Notes: generated by a model from the letters alone, not told the origin. DNA of 51,849 nucleotides from Akkermansia muciniphila (GCA_945862285.1 CAMAYN010000003.1:1-51849), one strand, 5' to 3'. Shown: positions 38,863-49,861, counted from the first letter of the stretch. Program-made: numbers and translations.

Positions 38863-40176
38863 GTGCGTCACACTGATGACGAAGAGTCTGAGAGCATGAG
38901 CATGAATCAACTATTCCATCGTTTTCCCACCTTGCTGTCGCTCTGGTGCATGTTATCTGCTTTCGGAACCTATGCATGTATGTATGGATTTCGAAAGCCA
39001 TTCACAGCGGCAACATTTGAAGGCACCGTTCATGGAGATCAGCTTAAGCTTTGGCTGGTCTCTGCTCAGATTGCCGGCTACATGCTTTCCAAGCTCATCG
39101 GAATCAAAGTGGTATCTGAAATGACTCGCGAGCGGCGGGCATTTACACTGATCGGTTTGATTGCGGTATCAGAACTAGCTCTGGTTTTTTTCGCGATCAC
39201 ACCAGCGCCCTACAATGCAGTGTGGATGTTTACGAATGGCCTGCCACTGGGAATGATCTTCGGCATCGTGCTTGGATTTTTAGAAGGGCGAAAGATGTCA
39301 GAAGTATTCATCGCCGTTTTATGTGCCAGCTTCATCCTTGCCGATGGCTTTACGAAGTCCGTCGGCACATGGCTACTCGACTGTGGCATTAGCGATTTTT
39401 GGATGCCTGCCACTGCGGGAGGAATTTTCTATTTCCCTTTACTCCTCTTCGTTGTCATGCTTGGCAGTGTGCCGCCACCTACCGCAGTTGATTGCGAACA
39501 CAGGAATGAAAGACATCCGATGACTGGTAAAGAGCGCAAGATTATGCTCCTCAAATACGCTCCATTGCTTGGCGGAATTACCCTCACTTACCTACTGGTC
39601 ACAGTGATGCGAAGTATGCGCGCGGACTTCGCTCCAGAAATTTGGAAAAATTTAGGAGTCCATGTAGATAAAGGTATTTTTACGCGGTCTGAGTTGTACG
39701 TTGGTATCGTCGTTACCAGCCTAGCTGTACCGCTGTCATTGATTCGGAATAACCGTACTGCTATGCTTTTTAGCTTAGGTTTGTGCCTAATCGGGCTTAT
39801 ATGCTGCTTGTGTAGCTTTGCGTTATTTCATAACAATGATCTATCTCCTTTTGCTTTCATGGTGATGCTGGGCATAGGCATGTATGTTCCATATGTAATG
39901 GTTCATACAAGCATATTTGAGCGCTTTGTGGCTTACACGAAAGAACGGGGAAATATCGGCTTCCTCATGAGCGTTGCGGACTCCGCTGGCTACATCGGCT
40001 ATTGTGCGCTGCTCATGCTCAAGGAACCTTTGCGCAAATTTGCTGAAGAAGCGAATCATGGACAAAAATTCTTGGATTTTTTCACCACGATTTCGATTAC
40101 GGTTTTGTCCTTTGCCACAATTTTTATGATGCTTAGCCTGATTGCAGCGCTCCGCATTAAGCCGATCAAATCCTAA
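38863..40176 (+). CDS. MFS-like multi-pass membrane protein (DUF5690-like)
   Basis: 437 aa, about 12 hydrophobic segments; same strand and about 40 nt after the HD gene. Confidence 0.75.
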   Translation: MRHTDDEESESMSMNQLFHRFPTLLSLWCMLSAFGTYACMYGFRKPFTAATFEGTVHGDQLKLWLVSAQIAGYMLSKLIGIKVVSEMTRERRAFTLIGLIAVSELALVFFAITPAPYNAVWMFTNGLPLGMIFGIVLGFLEGRKMSEVFIAVLCASFILADGFTKSVGTWLLDCGISDFWMPATAGGIFYFPLLLFVVMLGSVPPPTAVDCEHRNERHPMTGKERKIMLLKYAPLLGGITLTYLLVTVMRSMRADFAPEIWKNLGVHVDKGIFTRSELYVGIVVTSLAVPLSLIRNNRTAMLFSLGLCLIGLICCLCSFALFHNNDLSPFAFMVMLGIGMYVPYVMVHTSIFERFVAYTKERGNIGFLMSVADSAGYIGYCALLMLKEPLRKFAEEANHGQKFLDFFTTISITVLSFATIFMMLSLIAALRIKPIKS

Positions 40177-40183
40177 CTATTTC

Positions 40184-41236
40184 TTACGGCTCTATGCCAA
40201 CCCGAAAGGATGTGCTAGAGACTGCATTTTTAAAAATCGTTTGCGCTTCAGTCAGGCGGCCACCATGCTCAATCAACCGATCAAATGGATAGCGATGAAT
40301 ATTTCTTTCCATAAAATTCACTGCAGCAAGCAAGTCATCTACATTATAGTTATGTAACCCGCGCATATTGAGTAACCGACGTATCACCCGTTCTGGGTCA
40401 AAGCTCACTCGTCCGACATTCATGACCGCACCGACGAGTACGAGGCTTCCGCCCGTGCGTAAACGCTCGATGCCATTTTCCATTGCATCTGGATTCCCAG
40501 AAAAATCTATCACTACATCCATTTCTCCTAAATCATCAGCATCTGCACCAAAATCTGCCGCTTGTAAAATTCGTTTTGAAGAAACGTCCTGCACATAGAC
40601 ATGAGCATCCAGTTCTTTTGCCATAGCCGCAGCGCATAGCCCAAGCATTCCAGCTCCAATCAAAAGAATTCTCTTACCTTCCAGAACGCCCGCAAGGCGC
40701 AACGCTCCAGCACTCGTAGCGCAAGCGCAGTTCAAGATCGACGCCACACCACGGGGAATATTGTTGCTGATTTTCACAATAGGAGTGTACTTGCGTAAAA
40801 TGCAATGCGATGCCATGCCGCCATGAAGGTGCTCCGACTCCGTGATGCGGGCGTGACCGTATTTAAATAGCCCGTCTGCTTTCTGCGGCATTCCACGCAA
40901 GGACATGGGATCGTGCGGGTCGGCGGCGAAGATCCCCCAAGTCACCCGGTCGCCCACCTGCAATACAAATCCCGCAGCATCAATGGCAGTGCCGTTTTCG
41001 GCAATTTCCTCGATGAAACCAACGACTTCATGCCCGAGAATGGTAGGAGTTTTTTCCTGCCGTTTGCCCTCGAAGGTATGAAGGTCACTGCGGCAAATGG
41101 TAGTGTATTCCACACGTACGAGCACTTCACCTTCGCGCAATAATGGAATGGGTAGAGTGATATATTTCATCGGCTGCTGAGAGCCAAAAAAAATAACTGC
41201 GTTGCTGCTTCGCTGCTCAGTATTAGTATTAGTCAT
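40184..41236 (-). CDS. zinc-dependent alcohol dehydrogenase, phosphonate-catabolism-associated type
   Basis: RVEYTTICRSDLHTFEGKRQEKTPTILGHEVVGFIEE...ADPHDPMSLRGMPQKADGLFKYGHARITESEHLHGGMASHCILR; Rossmann ILLIGAGMLGLCAAAMAKE. Confidence 0.82.
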   Translation of the reverse strand: MTNTNTEQRSSNAVIFFGSQQPMKYITLPIPLLREGEVLVRVEYTTICRSDLHTFEGKRQEKTPTILGHEVVGFIEEIAENGTAIDAAGFVLQVGDRVTWGIFAADPHDPMSLRGMPQKADGLFKYGHARITESEHLHGGMASHCILRKYTPIVKISNNIPRGVASILNCACATSAGALRLAGVLEGKRILLIGAGMLGLCAAAMAKELDAHVYVQDVSSKRILQAADFGADADDLGEMDVVIDFSGNPDAMENGIERLRTGGSLVLVGAVMNVGRVSFDPERVIRRLLNMRGLHNYNVDDLLAAVNFMERNIHRYPFDRLIEHGGRLTEAQTIFKNAVSSTSFRVGIEP

Positions 41237-41524
41237 AGGTGTTTATGTATTCAATGAAAATTTATGCAAGTGCTTACAGCCGTAAGTGATGAATCCATGA
41301 TGAAATTTCATCAACTTGATAGCTCATGTGTTGCAAACATCTTGGGCTTTCCACCTTGTCGTCGTCAAAAGTTGAAGCCCACTGATTACGACTGCAAGGT
41401 TTTAATGACGATGGTTTTGGTGACACAATGATTGCACAATTCATGTATGATCGTTGATTGCTTGCCGCGGACCGCATTGGTAAATTTTTCTCTAAAATGA
41501 CCAGCACCGAAGCGAGTGAAGAGA

Positions 41525-41667
41525 AAAGTAAAATGTAGTCCGTGCCTACTTGCCAAATCCCCATGGATCTTCGTTGCCAAAAAGAACTTTCGGTAGCGCA
41601 TGTTGCCATGATGATTTTGGCAAAATACAACGAGATCAATGGAGAATCGATTGGCAAAATGATATGA
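41525..41667 (+). pseudogene. truncated, frameshifted copy of the GT9 3' end; right copy of the direct repeat
   Basis: AAAATGTAGTCCGTGCCTACTTGCCAAAT-CCCCATGGATCTTCG...; one G deleted relative to 10484-10627, no upstream GT9 body. Confidence 0.9.
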
Positions 41668-41674
41668 GCGCCAT

Positions 41675-42667
41675 TCAGCTATGCGGCGAGGTGCTTGGAT
41701 TTTTCACATTGAGTTGATCTAATACTTTTGCCAAGCTTGCGACTGTACCTCCAATATCACTCAAGTTTGCAGGAATGATCATGGTGTTCGATTGCTTTGC
41801 TAGATTTCCAAATTGAAGCACATACTGTTCCGCGATACGCAGGTTAACGGCTTCTTTACCTCCGGGTTGCTCAATGGCAAAAGCAATTTGGCGAATCCCT
41901 TGCGCAGTGGCAGCAGCGAGCAACTCGATTTCTTTGGCTTTACCCTCGGCTTCATTGATTTGCTTGAGCTTTTGTGCCTCGGAATACTTAATGGTCTCCT
42001 GTTTCTGGCCCTCAGCAACGTTGATTTGCGCTTCACGTGCACCTTCTGACAAGGCGATCTGTGACCGCCTTTCACGCTCAGCTCGCATCTGTTTCTCTAG
42101 CGCATCCTGCACCGATTGTGGTGGTTTGATGTTGGCTATTTCGTAACGAGTAATCTTGAGCCCCCATGGCTCAGACGCTTTATCGAGCGCCGTAATAACA
42201 GATGCGTTCATAGTATCGCGCTCTTCAAACGTTTTATCGAGCTCTAACTTGCCAATCTCTGAACGTAGTGTTGTCTGTGCCAACTGTGAAGCCGCGTAGT
42301 AATAATTCTCAATACCATAGGAGGCCAGTTTTGGATCAAGCACTTGCATGTAAAGAATACCATCAATCTCAATCGCGATGTTATCCTTGGTAATACACAT
42401 TTGTGGTGGGACATCGATCGCCACCTCTTTCAACGAATGGCGATAGGCCACACGATCAATAAAAGGAATTAAAATGTGAAATCCAGCTTCGAGAGTGCGA
42501 TGGTATTTCCCGAGGCGCTCAATCACATGTGCTTGCCGCTGCGGGACAATTTTTGCCGTTTTTACCAATGCAATAATAATAAGAATGATCAAAGATATGG
42601 TAATGACAATGCCTGTAAAAGCGGTATTGCCTAGAATCAAAGGTAGGGTGTATATGGGTAGTGTCAT
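41675..42667 (-). CDS. SPFH/Band 7 (stomatin/prohibitin-like) protein
   Basis: IVPQRQAHVIERLGKYHRTLEAGFHILIPFIDRVAYRHSLKEVAIDVPPQMCITKDN; coiled-coil RAERERRSQIALSEGAREAQINVAEGQKQE. Confidence 0.95.
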   Translation of the reverse strand: MTLPIYTLPLILGNTAFTGIVITISLIILIIIALVKTAKIVPQRQAHVIERLGKYHRTLEAGFHILIPFIDRVAYRHSLKEVAIDVPPQMCITKDNIAIEIDGILYMQVLDPKLASYGIENYYYAASQLAQTTLRSEIGKLELDKTFEERDTMNASVITALDKASEPWGLKITRYEIANIKPPQSVQDALEKQMRAERERRSQIALSEGAREAQINVAEGQKQETIKYSEAQKLKQINEAEGKAKEIELLAAATAQGIRQIAFAIEQPGGKEAVNLRIAEQYVLQFGNLAKQSNTMIIPANLSDIGGTVASLAKVLDQLNVKNPSTSPHS

Positions 42668-42712
42668 AATGAGATGTTAGAGGTGAATTGTTAGATCAAA
42701 ATCGATAGAAAA

Positions 42713-43144
42713 TTAGCGTGGTCGAACGTGCAAGGTGAGTCCTTCGCGGCGTTCAACGATAACCAAAGTGCGGGCTTCGATCGGTGAGAGTGAACGAGCA
42801 TTCCATTCCGTGCCTTTGATTTCGACTTTACCACTCGCATCGGTAATATGCGTAAGTGCTAAAATTTCCTTGCCTGTATATTCATCCTCGATTTCTCCAT
42901 TTGTCGATTGACCCACAAAGATCTTTTGCATTCTCTTACGCAATAGAAAAAGGAATAAAAGAGAGCTCACAAGAAAGACGATATTTTGGGATGTGAGAGT
43001 TGGCGTGATCTTTAGCCATGTCGTAAATGCCACCACCCATGCACCAACGCCAAAGAATACGACGAGAACCCCGGGTAGGGCAAACTCGGAAATGATTAAT
43101 ATGAAGCCTACTAAAAACCAAATGAGTTCTGGTGGAAAGTCCAT
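42713..43144 (-). CDS. NfeD-family membrane protein
   Basis: Three hydrophobic segments plus C-terminal OB-like TGKEILALTHITDASGKVEIKGTEWNARS; upstream of the SPFH gene. Confidence 0.88.
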   Translation of the reverse strand: MDFPPELIWFLVGFILIISEFALPGVLVVFFGVGAWVVAFTTWLKITPTLTSQNIVFLVSSLLFLFLLRKRMQKIFVGQSTNGEIEDEYTGKEILALTHITDASGKVEIKGTEWNARSLSPIEARTLVIVERREGLTLHVRPR

Positions 43145-43311
43145 ACGCGGTGCATTCTGATACGAGTTGATGTTTTTGGCGATGAGAAAAATCGATTCCT
43201 TTTCAACTCAGAGTTCAATGCCACAGAATTGACTAACACAGTTTACGATGACTTTCTTTTGCATTGCGTTAATGAAGAATATTGATGATTTACTGCAAGG
43301 CAAACAAAACT

Positions 43312-46300
43312 ATGAAAGCAATTCTCGGACTCACATCTTTCTACATTTTTCTCTGCTTCTTCTTACTAAGAATCGCATTCGCCCAGACGATCATCTACTC
43401 AGAGGAATTCAACGGCGGCACGGAAAACATCAACACGACAGCTCCTGTTATACGTCCTGGCACTGAAACATGGACCGCCTCAGCGATTTTTAATGCCGAT
43501 GGCACTATTGATCGCCCCGCAAGTAACAACCAAGGCAGCATGACCTTACCCTTCGTTCCCGCAAATGGCTTCATCTACACACTGGATGCATCATTTGTCG
43601 GAGTGACAGGAAACACCAACTGGTTCGGTCTGGGATTTGCCAATGGCCAATCCGCTGGCAGCACTAGCAATGACCGCTTCCTAGGGACTACCGTCAGCGG
43701 CACCACTTGGATGCTCTTTCGCGGTGCCACTCCTGCCCCTCTCACCACCAACGGCAATAAAATCCAACGCGGACTAAATAATACAAATACTGCCGACTGG
43801 CTCGACACCACTCTCGGCGATCTCGAAGGTGGCGACATTGATATGCGGATCGTACTTGATACCACCGGCGGCACTGGCGCATGGAAAGCCACATGGTATG
43901 CCAAACTCCCGACTTCACCTGACTTCACCGTTGTTGGTGCCACCACCACCATTCCCCACGCGGCATCAAATTTCACCTCCGTTGGTATTGCCGCCTCCAA
44001 CACAAACCCCACCACCGGCACAGGTGGCTCTATTCAGAGTTTTTCGCTAAGCTCCTTCGCCCCTTCCAATGCAGCGCTCAAGCACCATTGGCGGCTTGAT
44101 GGCAATGCGCAGGATTCCCTTAGCATCGCGAATGGCACCGCACAAAACGGAGCATCCTTCACTGCAGGACGCTTCGGCCAAGCCGCTAGTCTTGATGGCA
44201 TCAACGATGTGATCTCTACTACCACTTCTGCAAATACGGTCATTCCTGCTTCCGATTATAGCTTGATGGCGTATGTCTTTTGGAGGGGTACGAACGGCAC
44301 GCGCGGCTACATTGCTGGTGGCCAAAACTCTGGTATCGAAGGCGAGGTCTTCACTATGGGCAAAGCCGCCAATGGCACCGACCACATTCTTTTCCTCAAT
44401 CTTCTCCCCAATGGTGGACAAGGAAATTCCATCGCCGAGTCACCCGTTGCTGCCATTTCTACTGGCACATGGCATCACGTCGCCTACACGGTCGATAGTG
44501 CCAATGGCACCACCCTCTACCTCGATGGCGCCGTCATAGCCACCAATCCCGCACGCACCACACACACACCCGCGACCACCTTTTTCACGATCGGCAATAA
44601 CCCTAATACGGGCTCGCCCAATCCCTTCGATGGCTTGATCGATGACGTCGCAGTCTTCACCGGTGTGCTCAGCCCCTTGCAAATCAACAGCGCCCGCAAC
44701 CTCGGTGCACAAAATTTCAATGGCGCCGACAGCACACCGCCCACCGTAATCAGCAGGACACCCCATGCCGCAACAGGCATTTACCCCGGCAGCGACCTGA
44801 GAACCACCTTTAGCGAGGACGTCATCCTCAAGCCCGGCGGCACTGTCACCCTCCGTAACCTCAGCGTGCCTTCTGGAAGTTCCGACATCACCATCACCCT
44901 GCCCGATCCACGAGTCACCTTGAGTTCCCGCAACCTCGTAATCCATCCCTCCGCCAACCTACCATTTAATACCAACATTGCCGTTCGTATCAGCGCAAAT
45001 GCCATCGAAGATACCGCAACTCCCGCCAACGCCTTCGCTGGCATCACAAATGACACCACATGGACATTTACAACCGTCGCGCAAGACTTCACCGCGCCGA
45101 TTATCACCCTCCGATCCCCGATCGACAACGCCACTAACGTCTCGCGCTCTGCCACTATCACCGCCACCTTCGATGAAGCTATTATCCGCGGAAGCGGAAA
45201 TATTACTATCAAAGATCTCACCGATGGCACGACCACACAGGTTATTCCTGTTACCGACACTGGACGCGTCACGATCAACGGCAATCTCCTCACGATCACC
45301 CCTCTCACGACTCTGGGTGCGGGAAAAAATTACGCCGTGCAAATCGCCGCCGGAGCTGTAAAAAATTTCAGCGATCTCAATTTCGTAGGAATTCCCGCCA
45401 ACGATGACACTACCTGGAATTTTCAAACCCAAAGCTCTAGACCTAATGTCATTTTCATGCTCGCCGATGACCAATCTTGGTACGATTACAGCTTCATGCG
45501 CCGCCCCAGTGTGGAACAGACTGCCATCAACATGCAAACCCGCTCAAATACCAACATTCCGAAGGTAGCGAAAACACCCGCCATTGATCGCCTTGCCGAC
45601 GAAGGCCTCGCCTTCATCCACGGTTACACGGCCCCCGTCTGTCGCCCTACCCTGATGTCCATCATCACCGGCACGCACCTCCATCAGCACTGGATCGTCG
45701 GTAACGATCTCGTCAATTTTCGCGGCACTGGAAATACACGCCTGAACGACAGCACACTTGAGGCCCGCATCCTCGCCTTCAACCCACTCACCCGCACACT
45801 ATCAAGCCAACTCGGCTACACCAGCTTCCAGACCGGAAAATGGTGGGAAGGCGACTTTGCCTACGGCGGCTTTACCCAAGGTGACACCCGCAGTAGCACC
45901 ACCCCATCAACACGACCTGCGCAATGGAATCCTGCCTCAGGTGGAACATATCTTCCACCCGGTGGCTATGTCCGCGCCCGCCAAGGCGACTGGGGGCTGA
46001 TGACAGGCCGAGTTGACTATGTGAATGGCATTGCTGCTCCGGCACATCCCATACCTTATGCAAACACCGTCAAAACAGCCACGGATTTTATCAACACGCA
46101 AGTCGCAGCCGATCAACCCTTTTTCCTCTGGTATGCGCCCTACCTCCCGCACGATCCCTTTGACCCTCCTGTGGAAATGAGAAATCAATATAACGCACTT
46201 GGACTGAACAATACCGATGCAAATTTTTACGCCAACATCGAGCGCCTCGACGGCGGAATCAATGCGATCCTGCAACACCTTGATACAAAAGGCATCACTA

Positions 46301-47238
46301 ACAACACCATCATCGTTTATATCTGCGACAACGGGCGCCAATTTAACACTCCCAACACAGAAGGGAAAACCTCGCCCTACGATAGCGGTGCACGAACGCC
46401 CATCATCGTCCGCTGGCCAGATCGCATCAAGCCCGGCGGCATCATTGAGCCTCAAATCATTCGTACTCCCGTTCACATGGTGGATATAGCGCCGACGATT
46501 CACCACGCCCTCGGTCTGCCCATTCCACCAGAAATGCAAGGCATCAACCTACTGGATCCCGCCGCAGTGTCTGCTCGCAGCACCGTTTTTGGCTCGGATC
46601 ATGATGTAGAAATTATTACCCTCAGCGATCCCACAGAATCCTTGCAAAATCGCTGGGCTGTTCGCAATGGCTGGAAGCTGATTCTCAACACCTCAGGCAC
46701 CAGAGAACTCTACCGCCTCTACAATGGCACCACTCCCGTTGATCCACACGAAAGAGTTAATCTTGCTACCAGCAATACACAACTCGTTAACGAGTTGACT
46801 ATGGAAATCGTCAACTGGTACTCCCCCTCGCCTAACAGCTACAGTTCATGGATTGGCGATGCCGCCCTGGGCATTGCGGTAGGCAACCGCGGCTTCGCCA
46901 CGGACCTCGATGGAGATGGCCTCTCGAATGGTCTCGAAGCCTGGTTCGGCAGTGATCCACGTAATGCCAACACCGGTCTCGTAGAAATTGCCACCAACGG
47001 CCTGACGACCACCTTCCGCCATCCGCACAATCCTCAGGCACCCAGTGACATCACAGGAACCTACGAATGGTCGCCCGACATGGTAACATGGTATCTCGGT
47101 AACGGCATCGCTGGACCACCCGCAGGAGCGCGAGTGAACATTGTAGCGAATCATGCACAAAACCGCGCCACCGTAAGCGCGACTTCCACCGTGGCTCTTC
47201 CTCGCTTATTCCTCCGTGCACGCGTCAACCAAAACTAA
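43312..47238 (+). CDS. giant secreted sulfatase-like protein with LamG and SbsA-type Ig-like domains
   Basis: LamG-type HHWRLDGNAQDSL...WHHVAYTVDSANGTTLYLDGAV; Big_5-like DSTPPTVISRTPHAATGIYPGSDLRTTFSEDV; sulfatase RPNVIFMLADDQSWYDYS...APVCRPTLMSIITGTHLHQHW. Confidence 0.87.
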   Translation: MKAILGLTSFYIFLCFFLLRIAFAQTIIYSEEFNGGTENINTTAPVIRPGTETWTASAIFNADGTIDRPASNNQGSMTLPFVPANGFIYTLDASFVGVTGNTNWFGLGFANGQSAGSTSNDRFLGTTVSGTTWMLFRGATPAPLTTNGNKIQRGLNNTNTADWLDTTLGDLEGGDIDMRIVLDTTGGTGAWKATWYAKLPTSPDFTVVGATTTIPHAASNFTSVGIAASNTNPTTGTGGSIQSFSLSSFAPSNAALKHHWRLDGNAQDSLSIANGTAQNGASFTAGRFGQAASLDGINDVISTTTSANTVIPASDYSLMAYVFWRGTNGTRGYIAGGQNSGIEGEVFTMGKAANGTDHILFLNLLPNGGQGNSIAESPVAAISTGTWHHVAYTVDSANGTTLYLDGAVIATNPARTTHTPATTFFTIGNNPNTGSPNPFDGLIDDVAVFTGVLSPLQINSARNLGAQNFNGADSTPPTVISRTPHAATGIYPGSDLRTTFSEDVILKPGGTVTLRNLSVPSGSSDITITLPDPRVTLSSRNLVIHPSANLPFNTNIAVRISANAIEDTATPANAFAGITNDTTWTFTTVAQDFTAPIITLRSPIDNATNVSRSATITATFDEAIIRGSGNITIKDLTDGTTTQVIPVTDTGRVTINGNLLTITPLTTLGAGKNYAVQIAAGAVKNFSDLNFVGIPANDDTTWNFQTQSSRPNVIFMLADDQSWYDYSFMRRPSVEQTAINMQTRSNTNIPKVAKTPAIDRLADEGLAFIHGYTAPVCRPTLMSIITGTHLHQHWIVGNDLVNFRGTGNTRLNDSTLEARILAFNPLTRTLSSQLGYTSFQTGKWWEGDFAYGGFTQGDTRSSTTPSTRPAQWNPASGGTYLPPGGYVRARQGDWGLMTGRVDYVNGIAAPAHPIPYANTVKTATDFINTQVAADQPFFLWYAPYLPHDPFDPPVEMRNQYNALGLNNTDANFYANIERLDGGINAILQHLDTKGITNNTIIVYICDNGRQFNTPNTEGKTSPYDSGARTPIIVRWPDRIKPGGIIEPQIIRTPVHMVDIAPTIHHALGLPIPPEMQGINLLDPAAVSARSTVFGSDHDVEIITLSDPTESLQNRWAVRNGWKLILNTSGTRELYRLYNGTTPVDPHERVNLATSNTQLVNELTMEIVNWYSPSPNSYSSWIGDAALGIAVGNRGFATDLDGDGLSNGLEAWFGSDPRNANTGLVEIATNGLTTTFRHPHNPQAPSDITGTYEWSPDMVTWYLGNGIAGPPAGARVNIVANHAQNRATVSATSTVALPRLFLRARVNQN

Positions 47239-47290
47239 CGAGTGTATGGTAAAATCGATCAGCCAGCATCACCCGATCTACATTTTGCCA

Positions 47291-47989
47291 TTACTTCGGT
47301 TCTTGAAATAGCAACTTTGTCTCAGACGCGACACGACCGTTTTCTGGCTGAAGTGTGCTGACATTCATTTGTTTTAGCGTGTAGATGGCATTTCCCGCTT
47401 GATCCTTACCGATCTTCATAACATCTGTCACTTCGAAGCGTTTCAGCGGCTTGCCGTTCTTATCGAAGCCTTCGATTTTCATGAATGCGCCAAATTTTTT
47501 ATGCACCCAGACGTAGATCACTTTATAGGCACCTTCTACTCCGGGATTGTCGAGGCGGATTTTATAGCAACCATGTACCCCGACGTTTTCCTCCCCCTCA
47601 AGTTTCGGGTTTTTCCAGTAGAAAAAACGCAAGGCTAAATCCTCGTAAGTTAGATCCATACCCATGATCGGCTCGGCAAGGCGTTTTGCTGGAAATTCTT
47701 TCTGTTTGCCATCGATCATTTCCAACAATTTGCATTCCTTATCGTTCATCTGCATGTGAAAAGCCGACCACGCTTTGCCATCGGATACCTGAAACTGGAT
47801 ATTTTTTCCCCGCATAAATAAAGCAACCGGCACCTTTAGACCTTTTTTGCTCATGGAACCCTCAAGATCCGATTGTTGCAGGGCTGCTAACATCTTCGCG
47901 CCTTGCATCAATTGTTCTGCGTTGGGATTTTGTCCGCAAACGGGCAAGGCGAGAAAGCATGAAAGTAAAATTGTTAGGAAATATTTCAT
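47291..47989 (-). CDS. secreted outer-membrane lipoprotein-sorting-like protein
   Basis: Signal peptide [20 protein letters not shown]; fold-like pattern [36 protein letters not shown]. Confidence 0.6.
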   Translation of the reverse strand: MKYFLTILLSCFLALPVCGQNPNAEQLMQGAKMLAALQQSDLEGSMSKKGLKVPVALFMRGKNIQFQVSDGKAWSAFHMQMNDKECKLLEMIDGKQKEFPAKRLAEPIMGMDLTYEDLALRFFYWKNPKLEGEENVGVHGCYKIRLDNPGVEGAYKVIYVWVHKKFGAFMKIEGFDKNGKPLKRFEVTDVMKIGKDQAGNAIYTLKQMNVSTLQPENGRVASETKLLFQEPK

Positions 47990-48093
47990 TAGTGCGTGGT
48001 TGGTTTTATTCTACGGCTACCGCTTTGACAAGTTCAGCGGTGATTCGATTCAATTTTTTTTACAATCGGCATAGAACCTGCTATGGCATCGGC

Positions 48094-49467
<1,374 letters not shown>

Positions 49468-49479
49468 GACTGCCGCCAG

Positions 49480-49860
49480 ATGATTTTCGGCATAGGCATA
49501 GACATCGTAGAAATCCCACGTATTGCGGCATCGATCCAAGAGCTTGGAGATCGATTTCTCCAGCGGATTTTTACTCTATCGGAAAGAGAATACTGCTCAC
49601 GTTACCAAAATCCCACACCTCATTTCGCCGCTCGATTTGCCGCAAAAGAAGCCATCGCCAAGGCACTTGGCACGGGGCTAGGAAAGGATGTTTCGTGGTT
49701 GGATTTAGAAATTCGCCGTACCGAGCAAGGTGCACCCTATCTGCACATCTCAGGTAATGCTGCGGCATTTTGTGAAAAAAATGGCATCGGTGAAATCAAA
49801 ATTACCCTTACTCACACCAGTGAATATGCTGCCGCGAATGCTGTAGCAATATGGAAATAA
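49480..49860 (+). CDS. acpS: holo-[acyl-carrier-protein] synthase
   Basis: IFGIGIDIVEIPRI...RIFTLSEREYC...HFAARFAAKEAIAKALGTGLG...ITLTHTSEYAAANAVA. Confidence 0.95.
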   Translation: MIFGIGIDIVEIPRIAASIQELGDRFLQRIFTLSEREYCSRYQNPTPHFAARFAAKEAIAKALGTGLGKDVSWLDLEIRRTEQGAPYLHISGNAAAFCEKNGIGEIKITLTHTSEYAAANAVAIWK

Positions 49861-49861
49861 T

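Noticed and set aside
41274-41657. 127-aa minus-strand ORF sharing YFAKIIMATCATESSFWQRRSMG with the 10345..10707 ORF
   Set aside because: The shared peptide is antisense translation of the duplicated GT9 tail, not a gene family.
47246-47291. Inverted repeat ATGGTAAAATCGATC...GATCTACATTTTGCCAT between convergent genes
   Set aside because: Imperfect and AT-rich with no clear U-tract; too weak to call a terminator.
47959-48093. N-terminal extension of serine dehydratase
   Set aside because: It overlaps the start of the opposite-strand gene and lacks family similarity; the conserved region begins after the GTG at about 48094.
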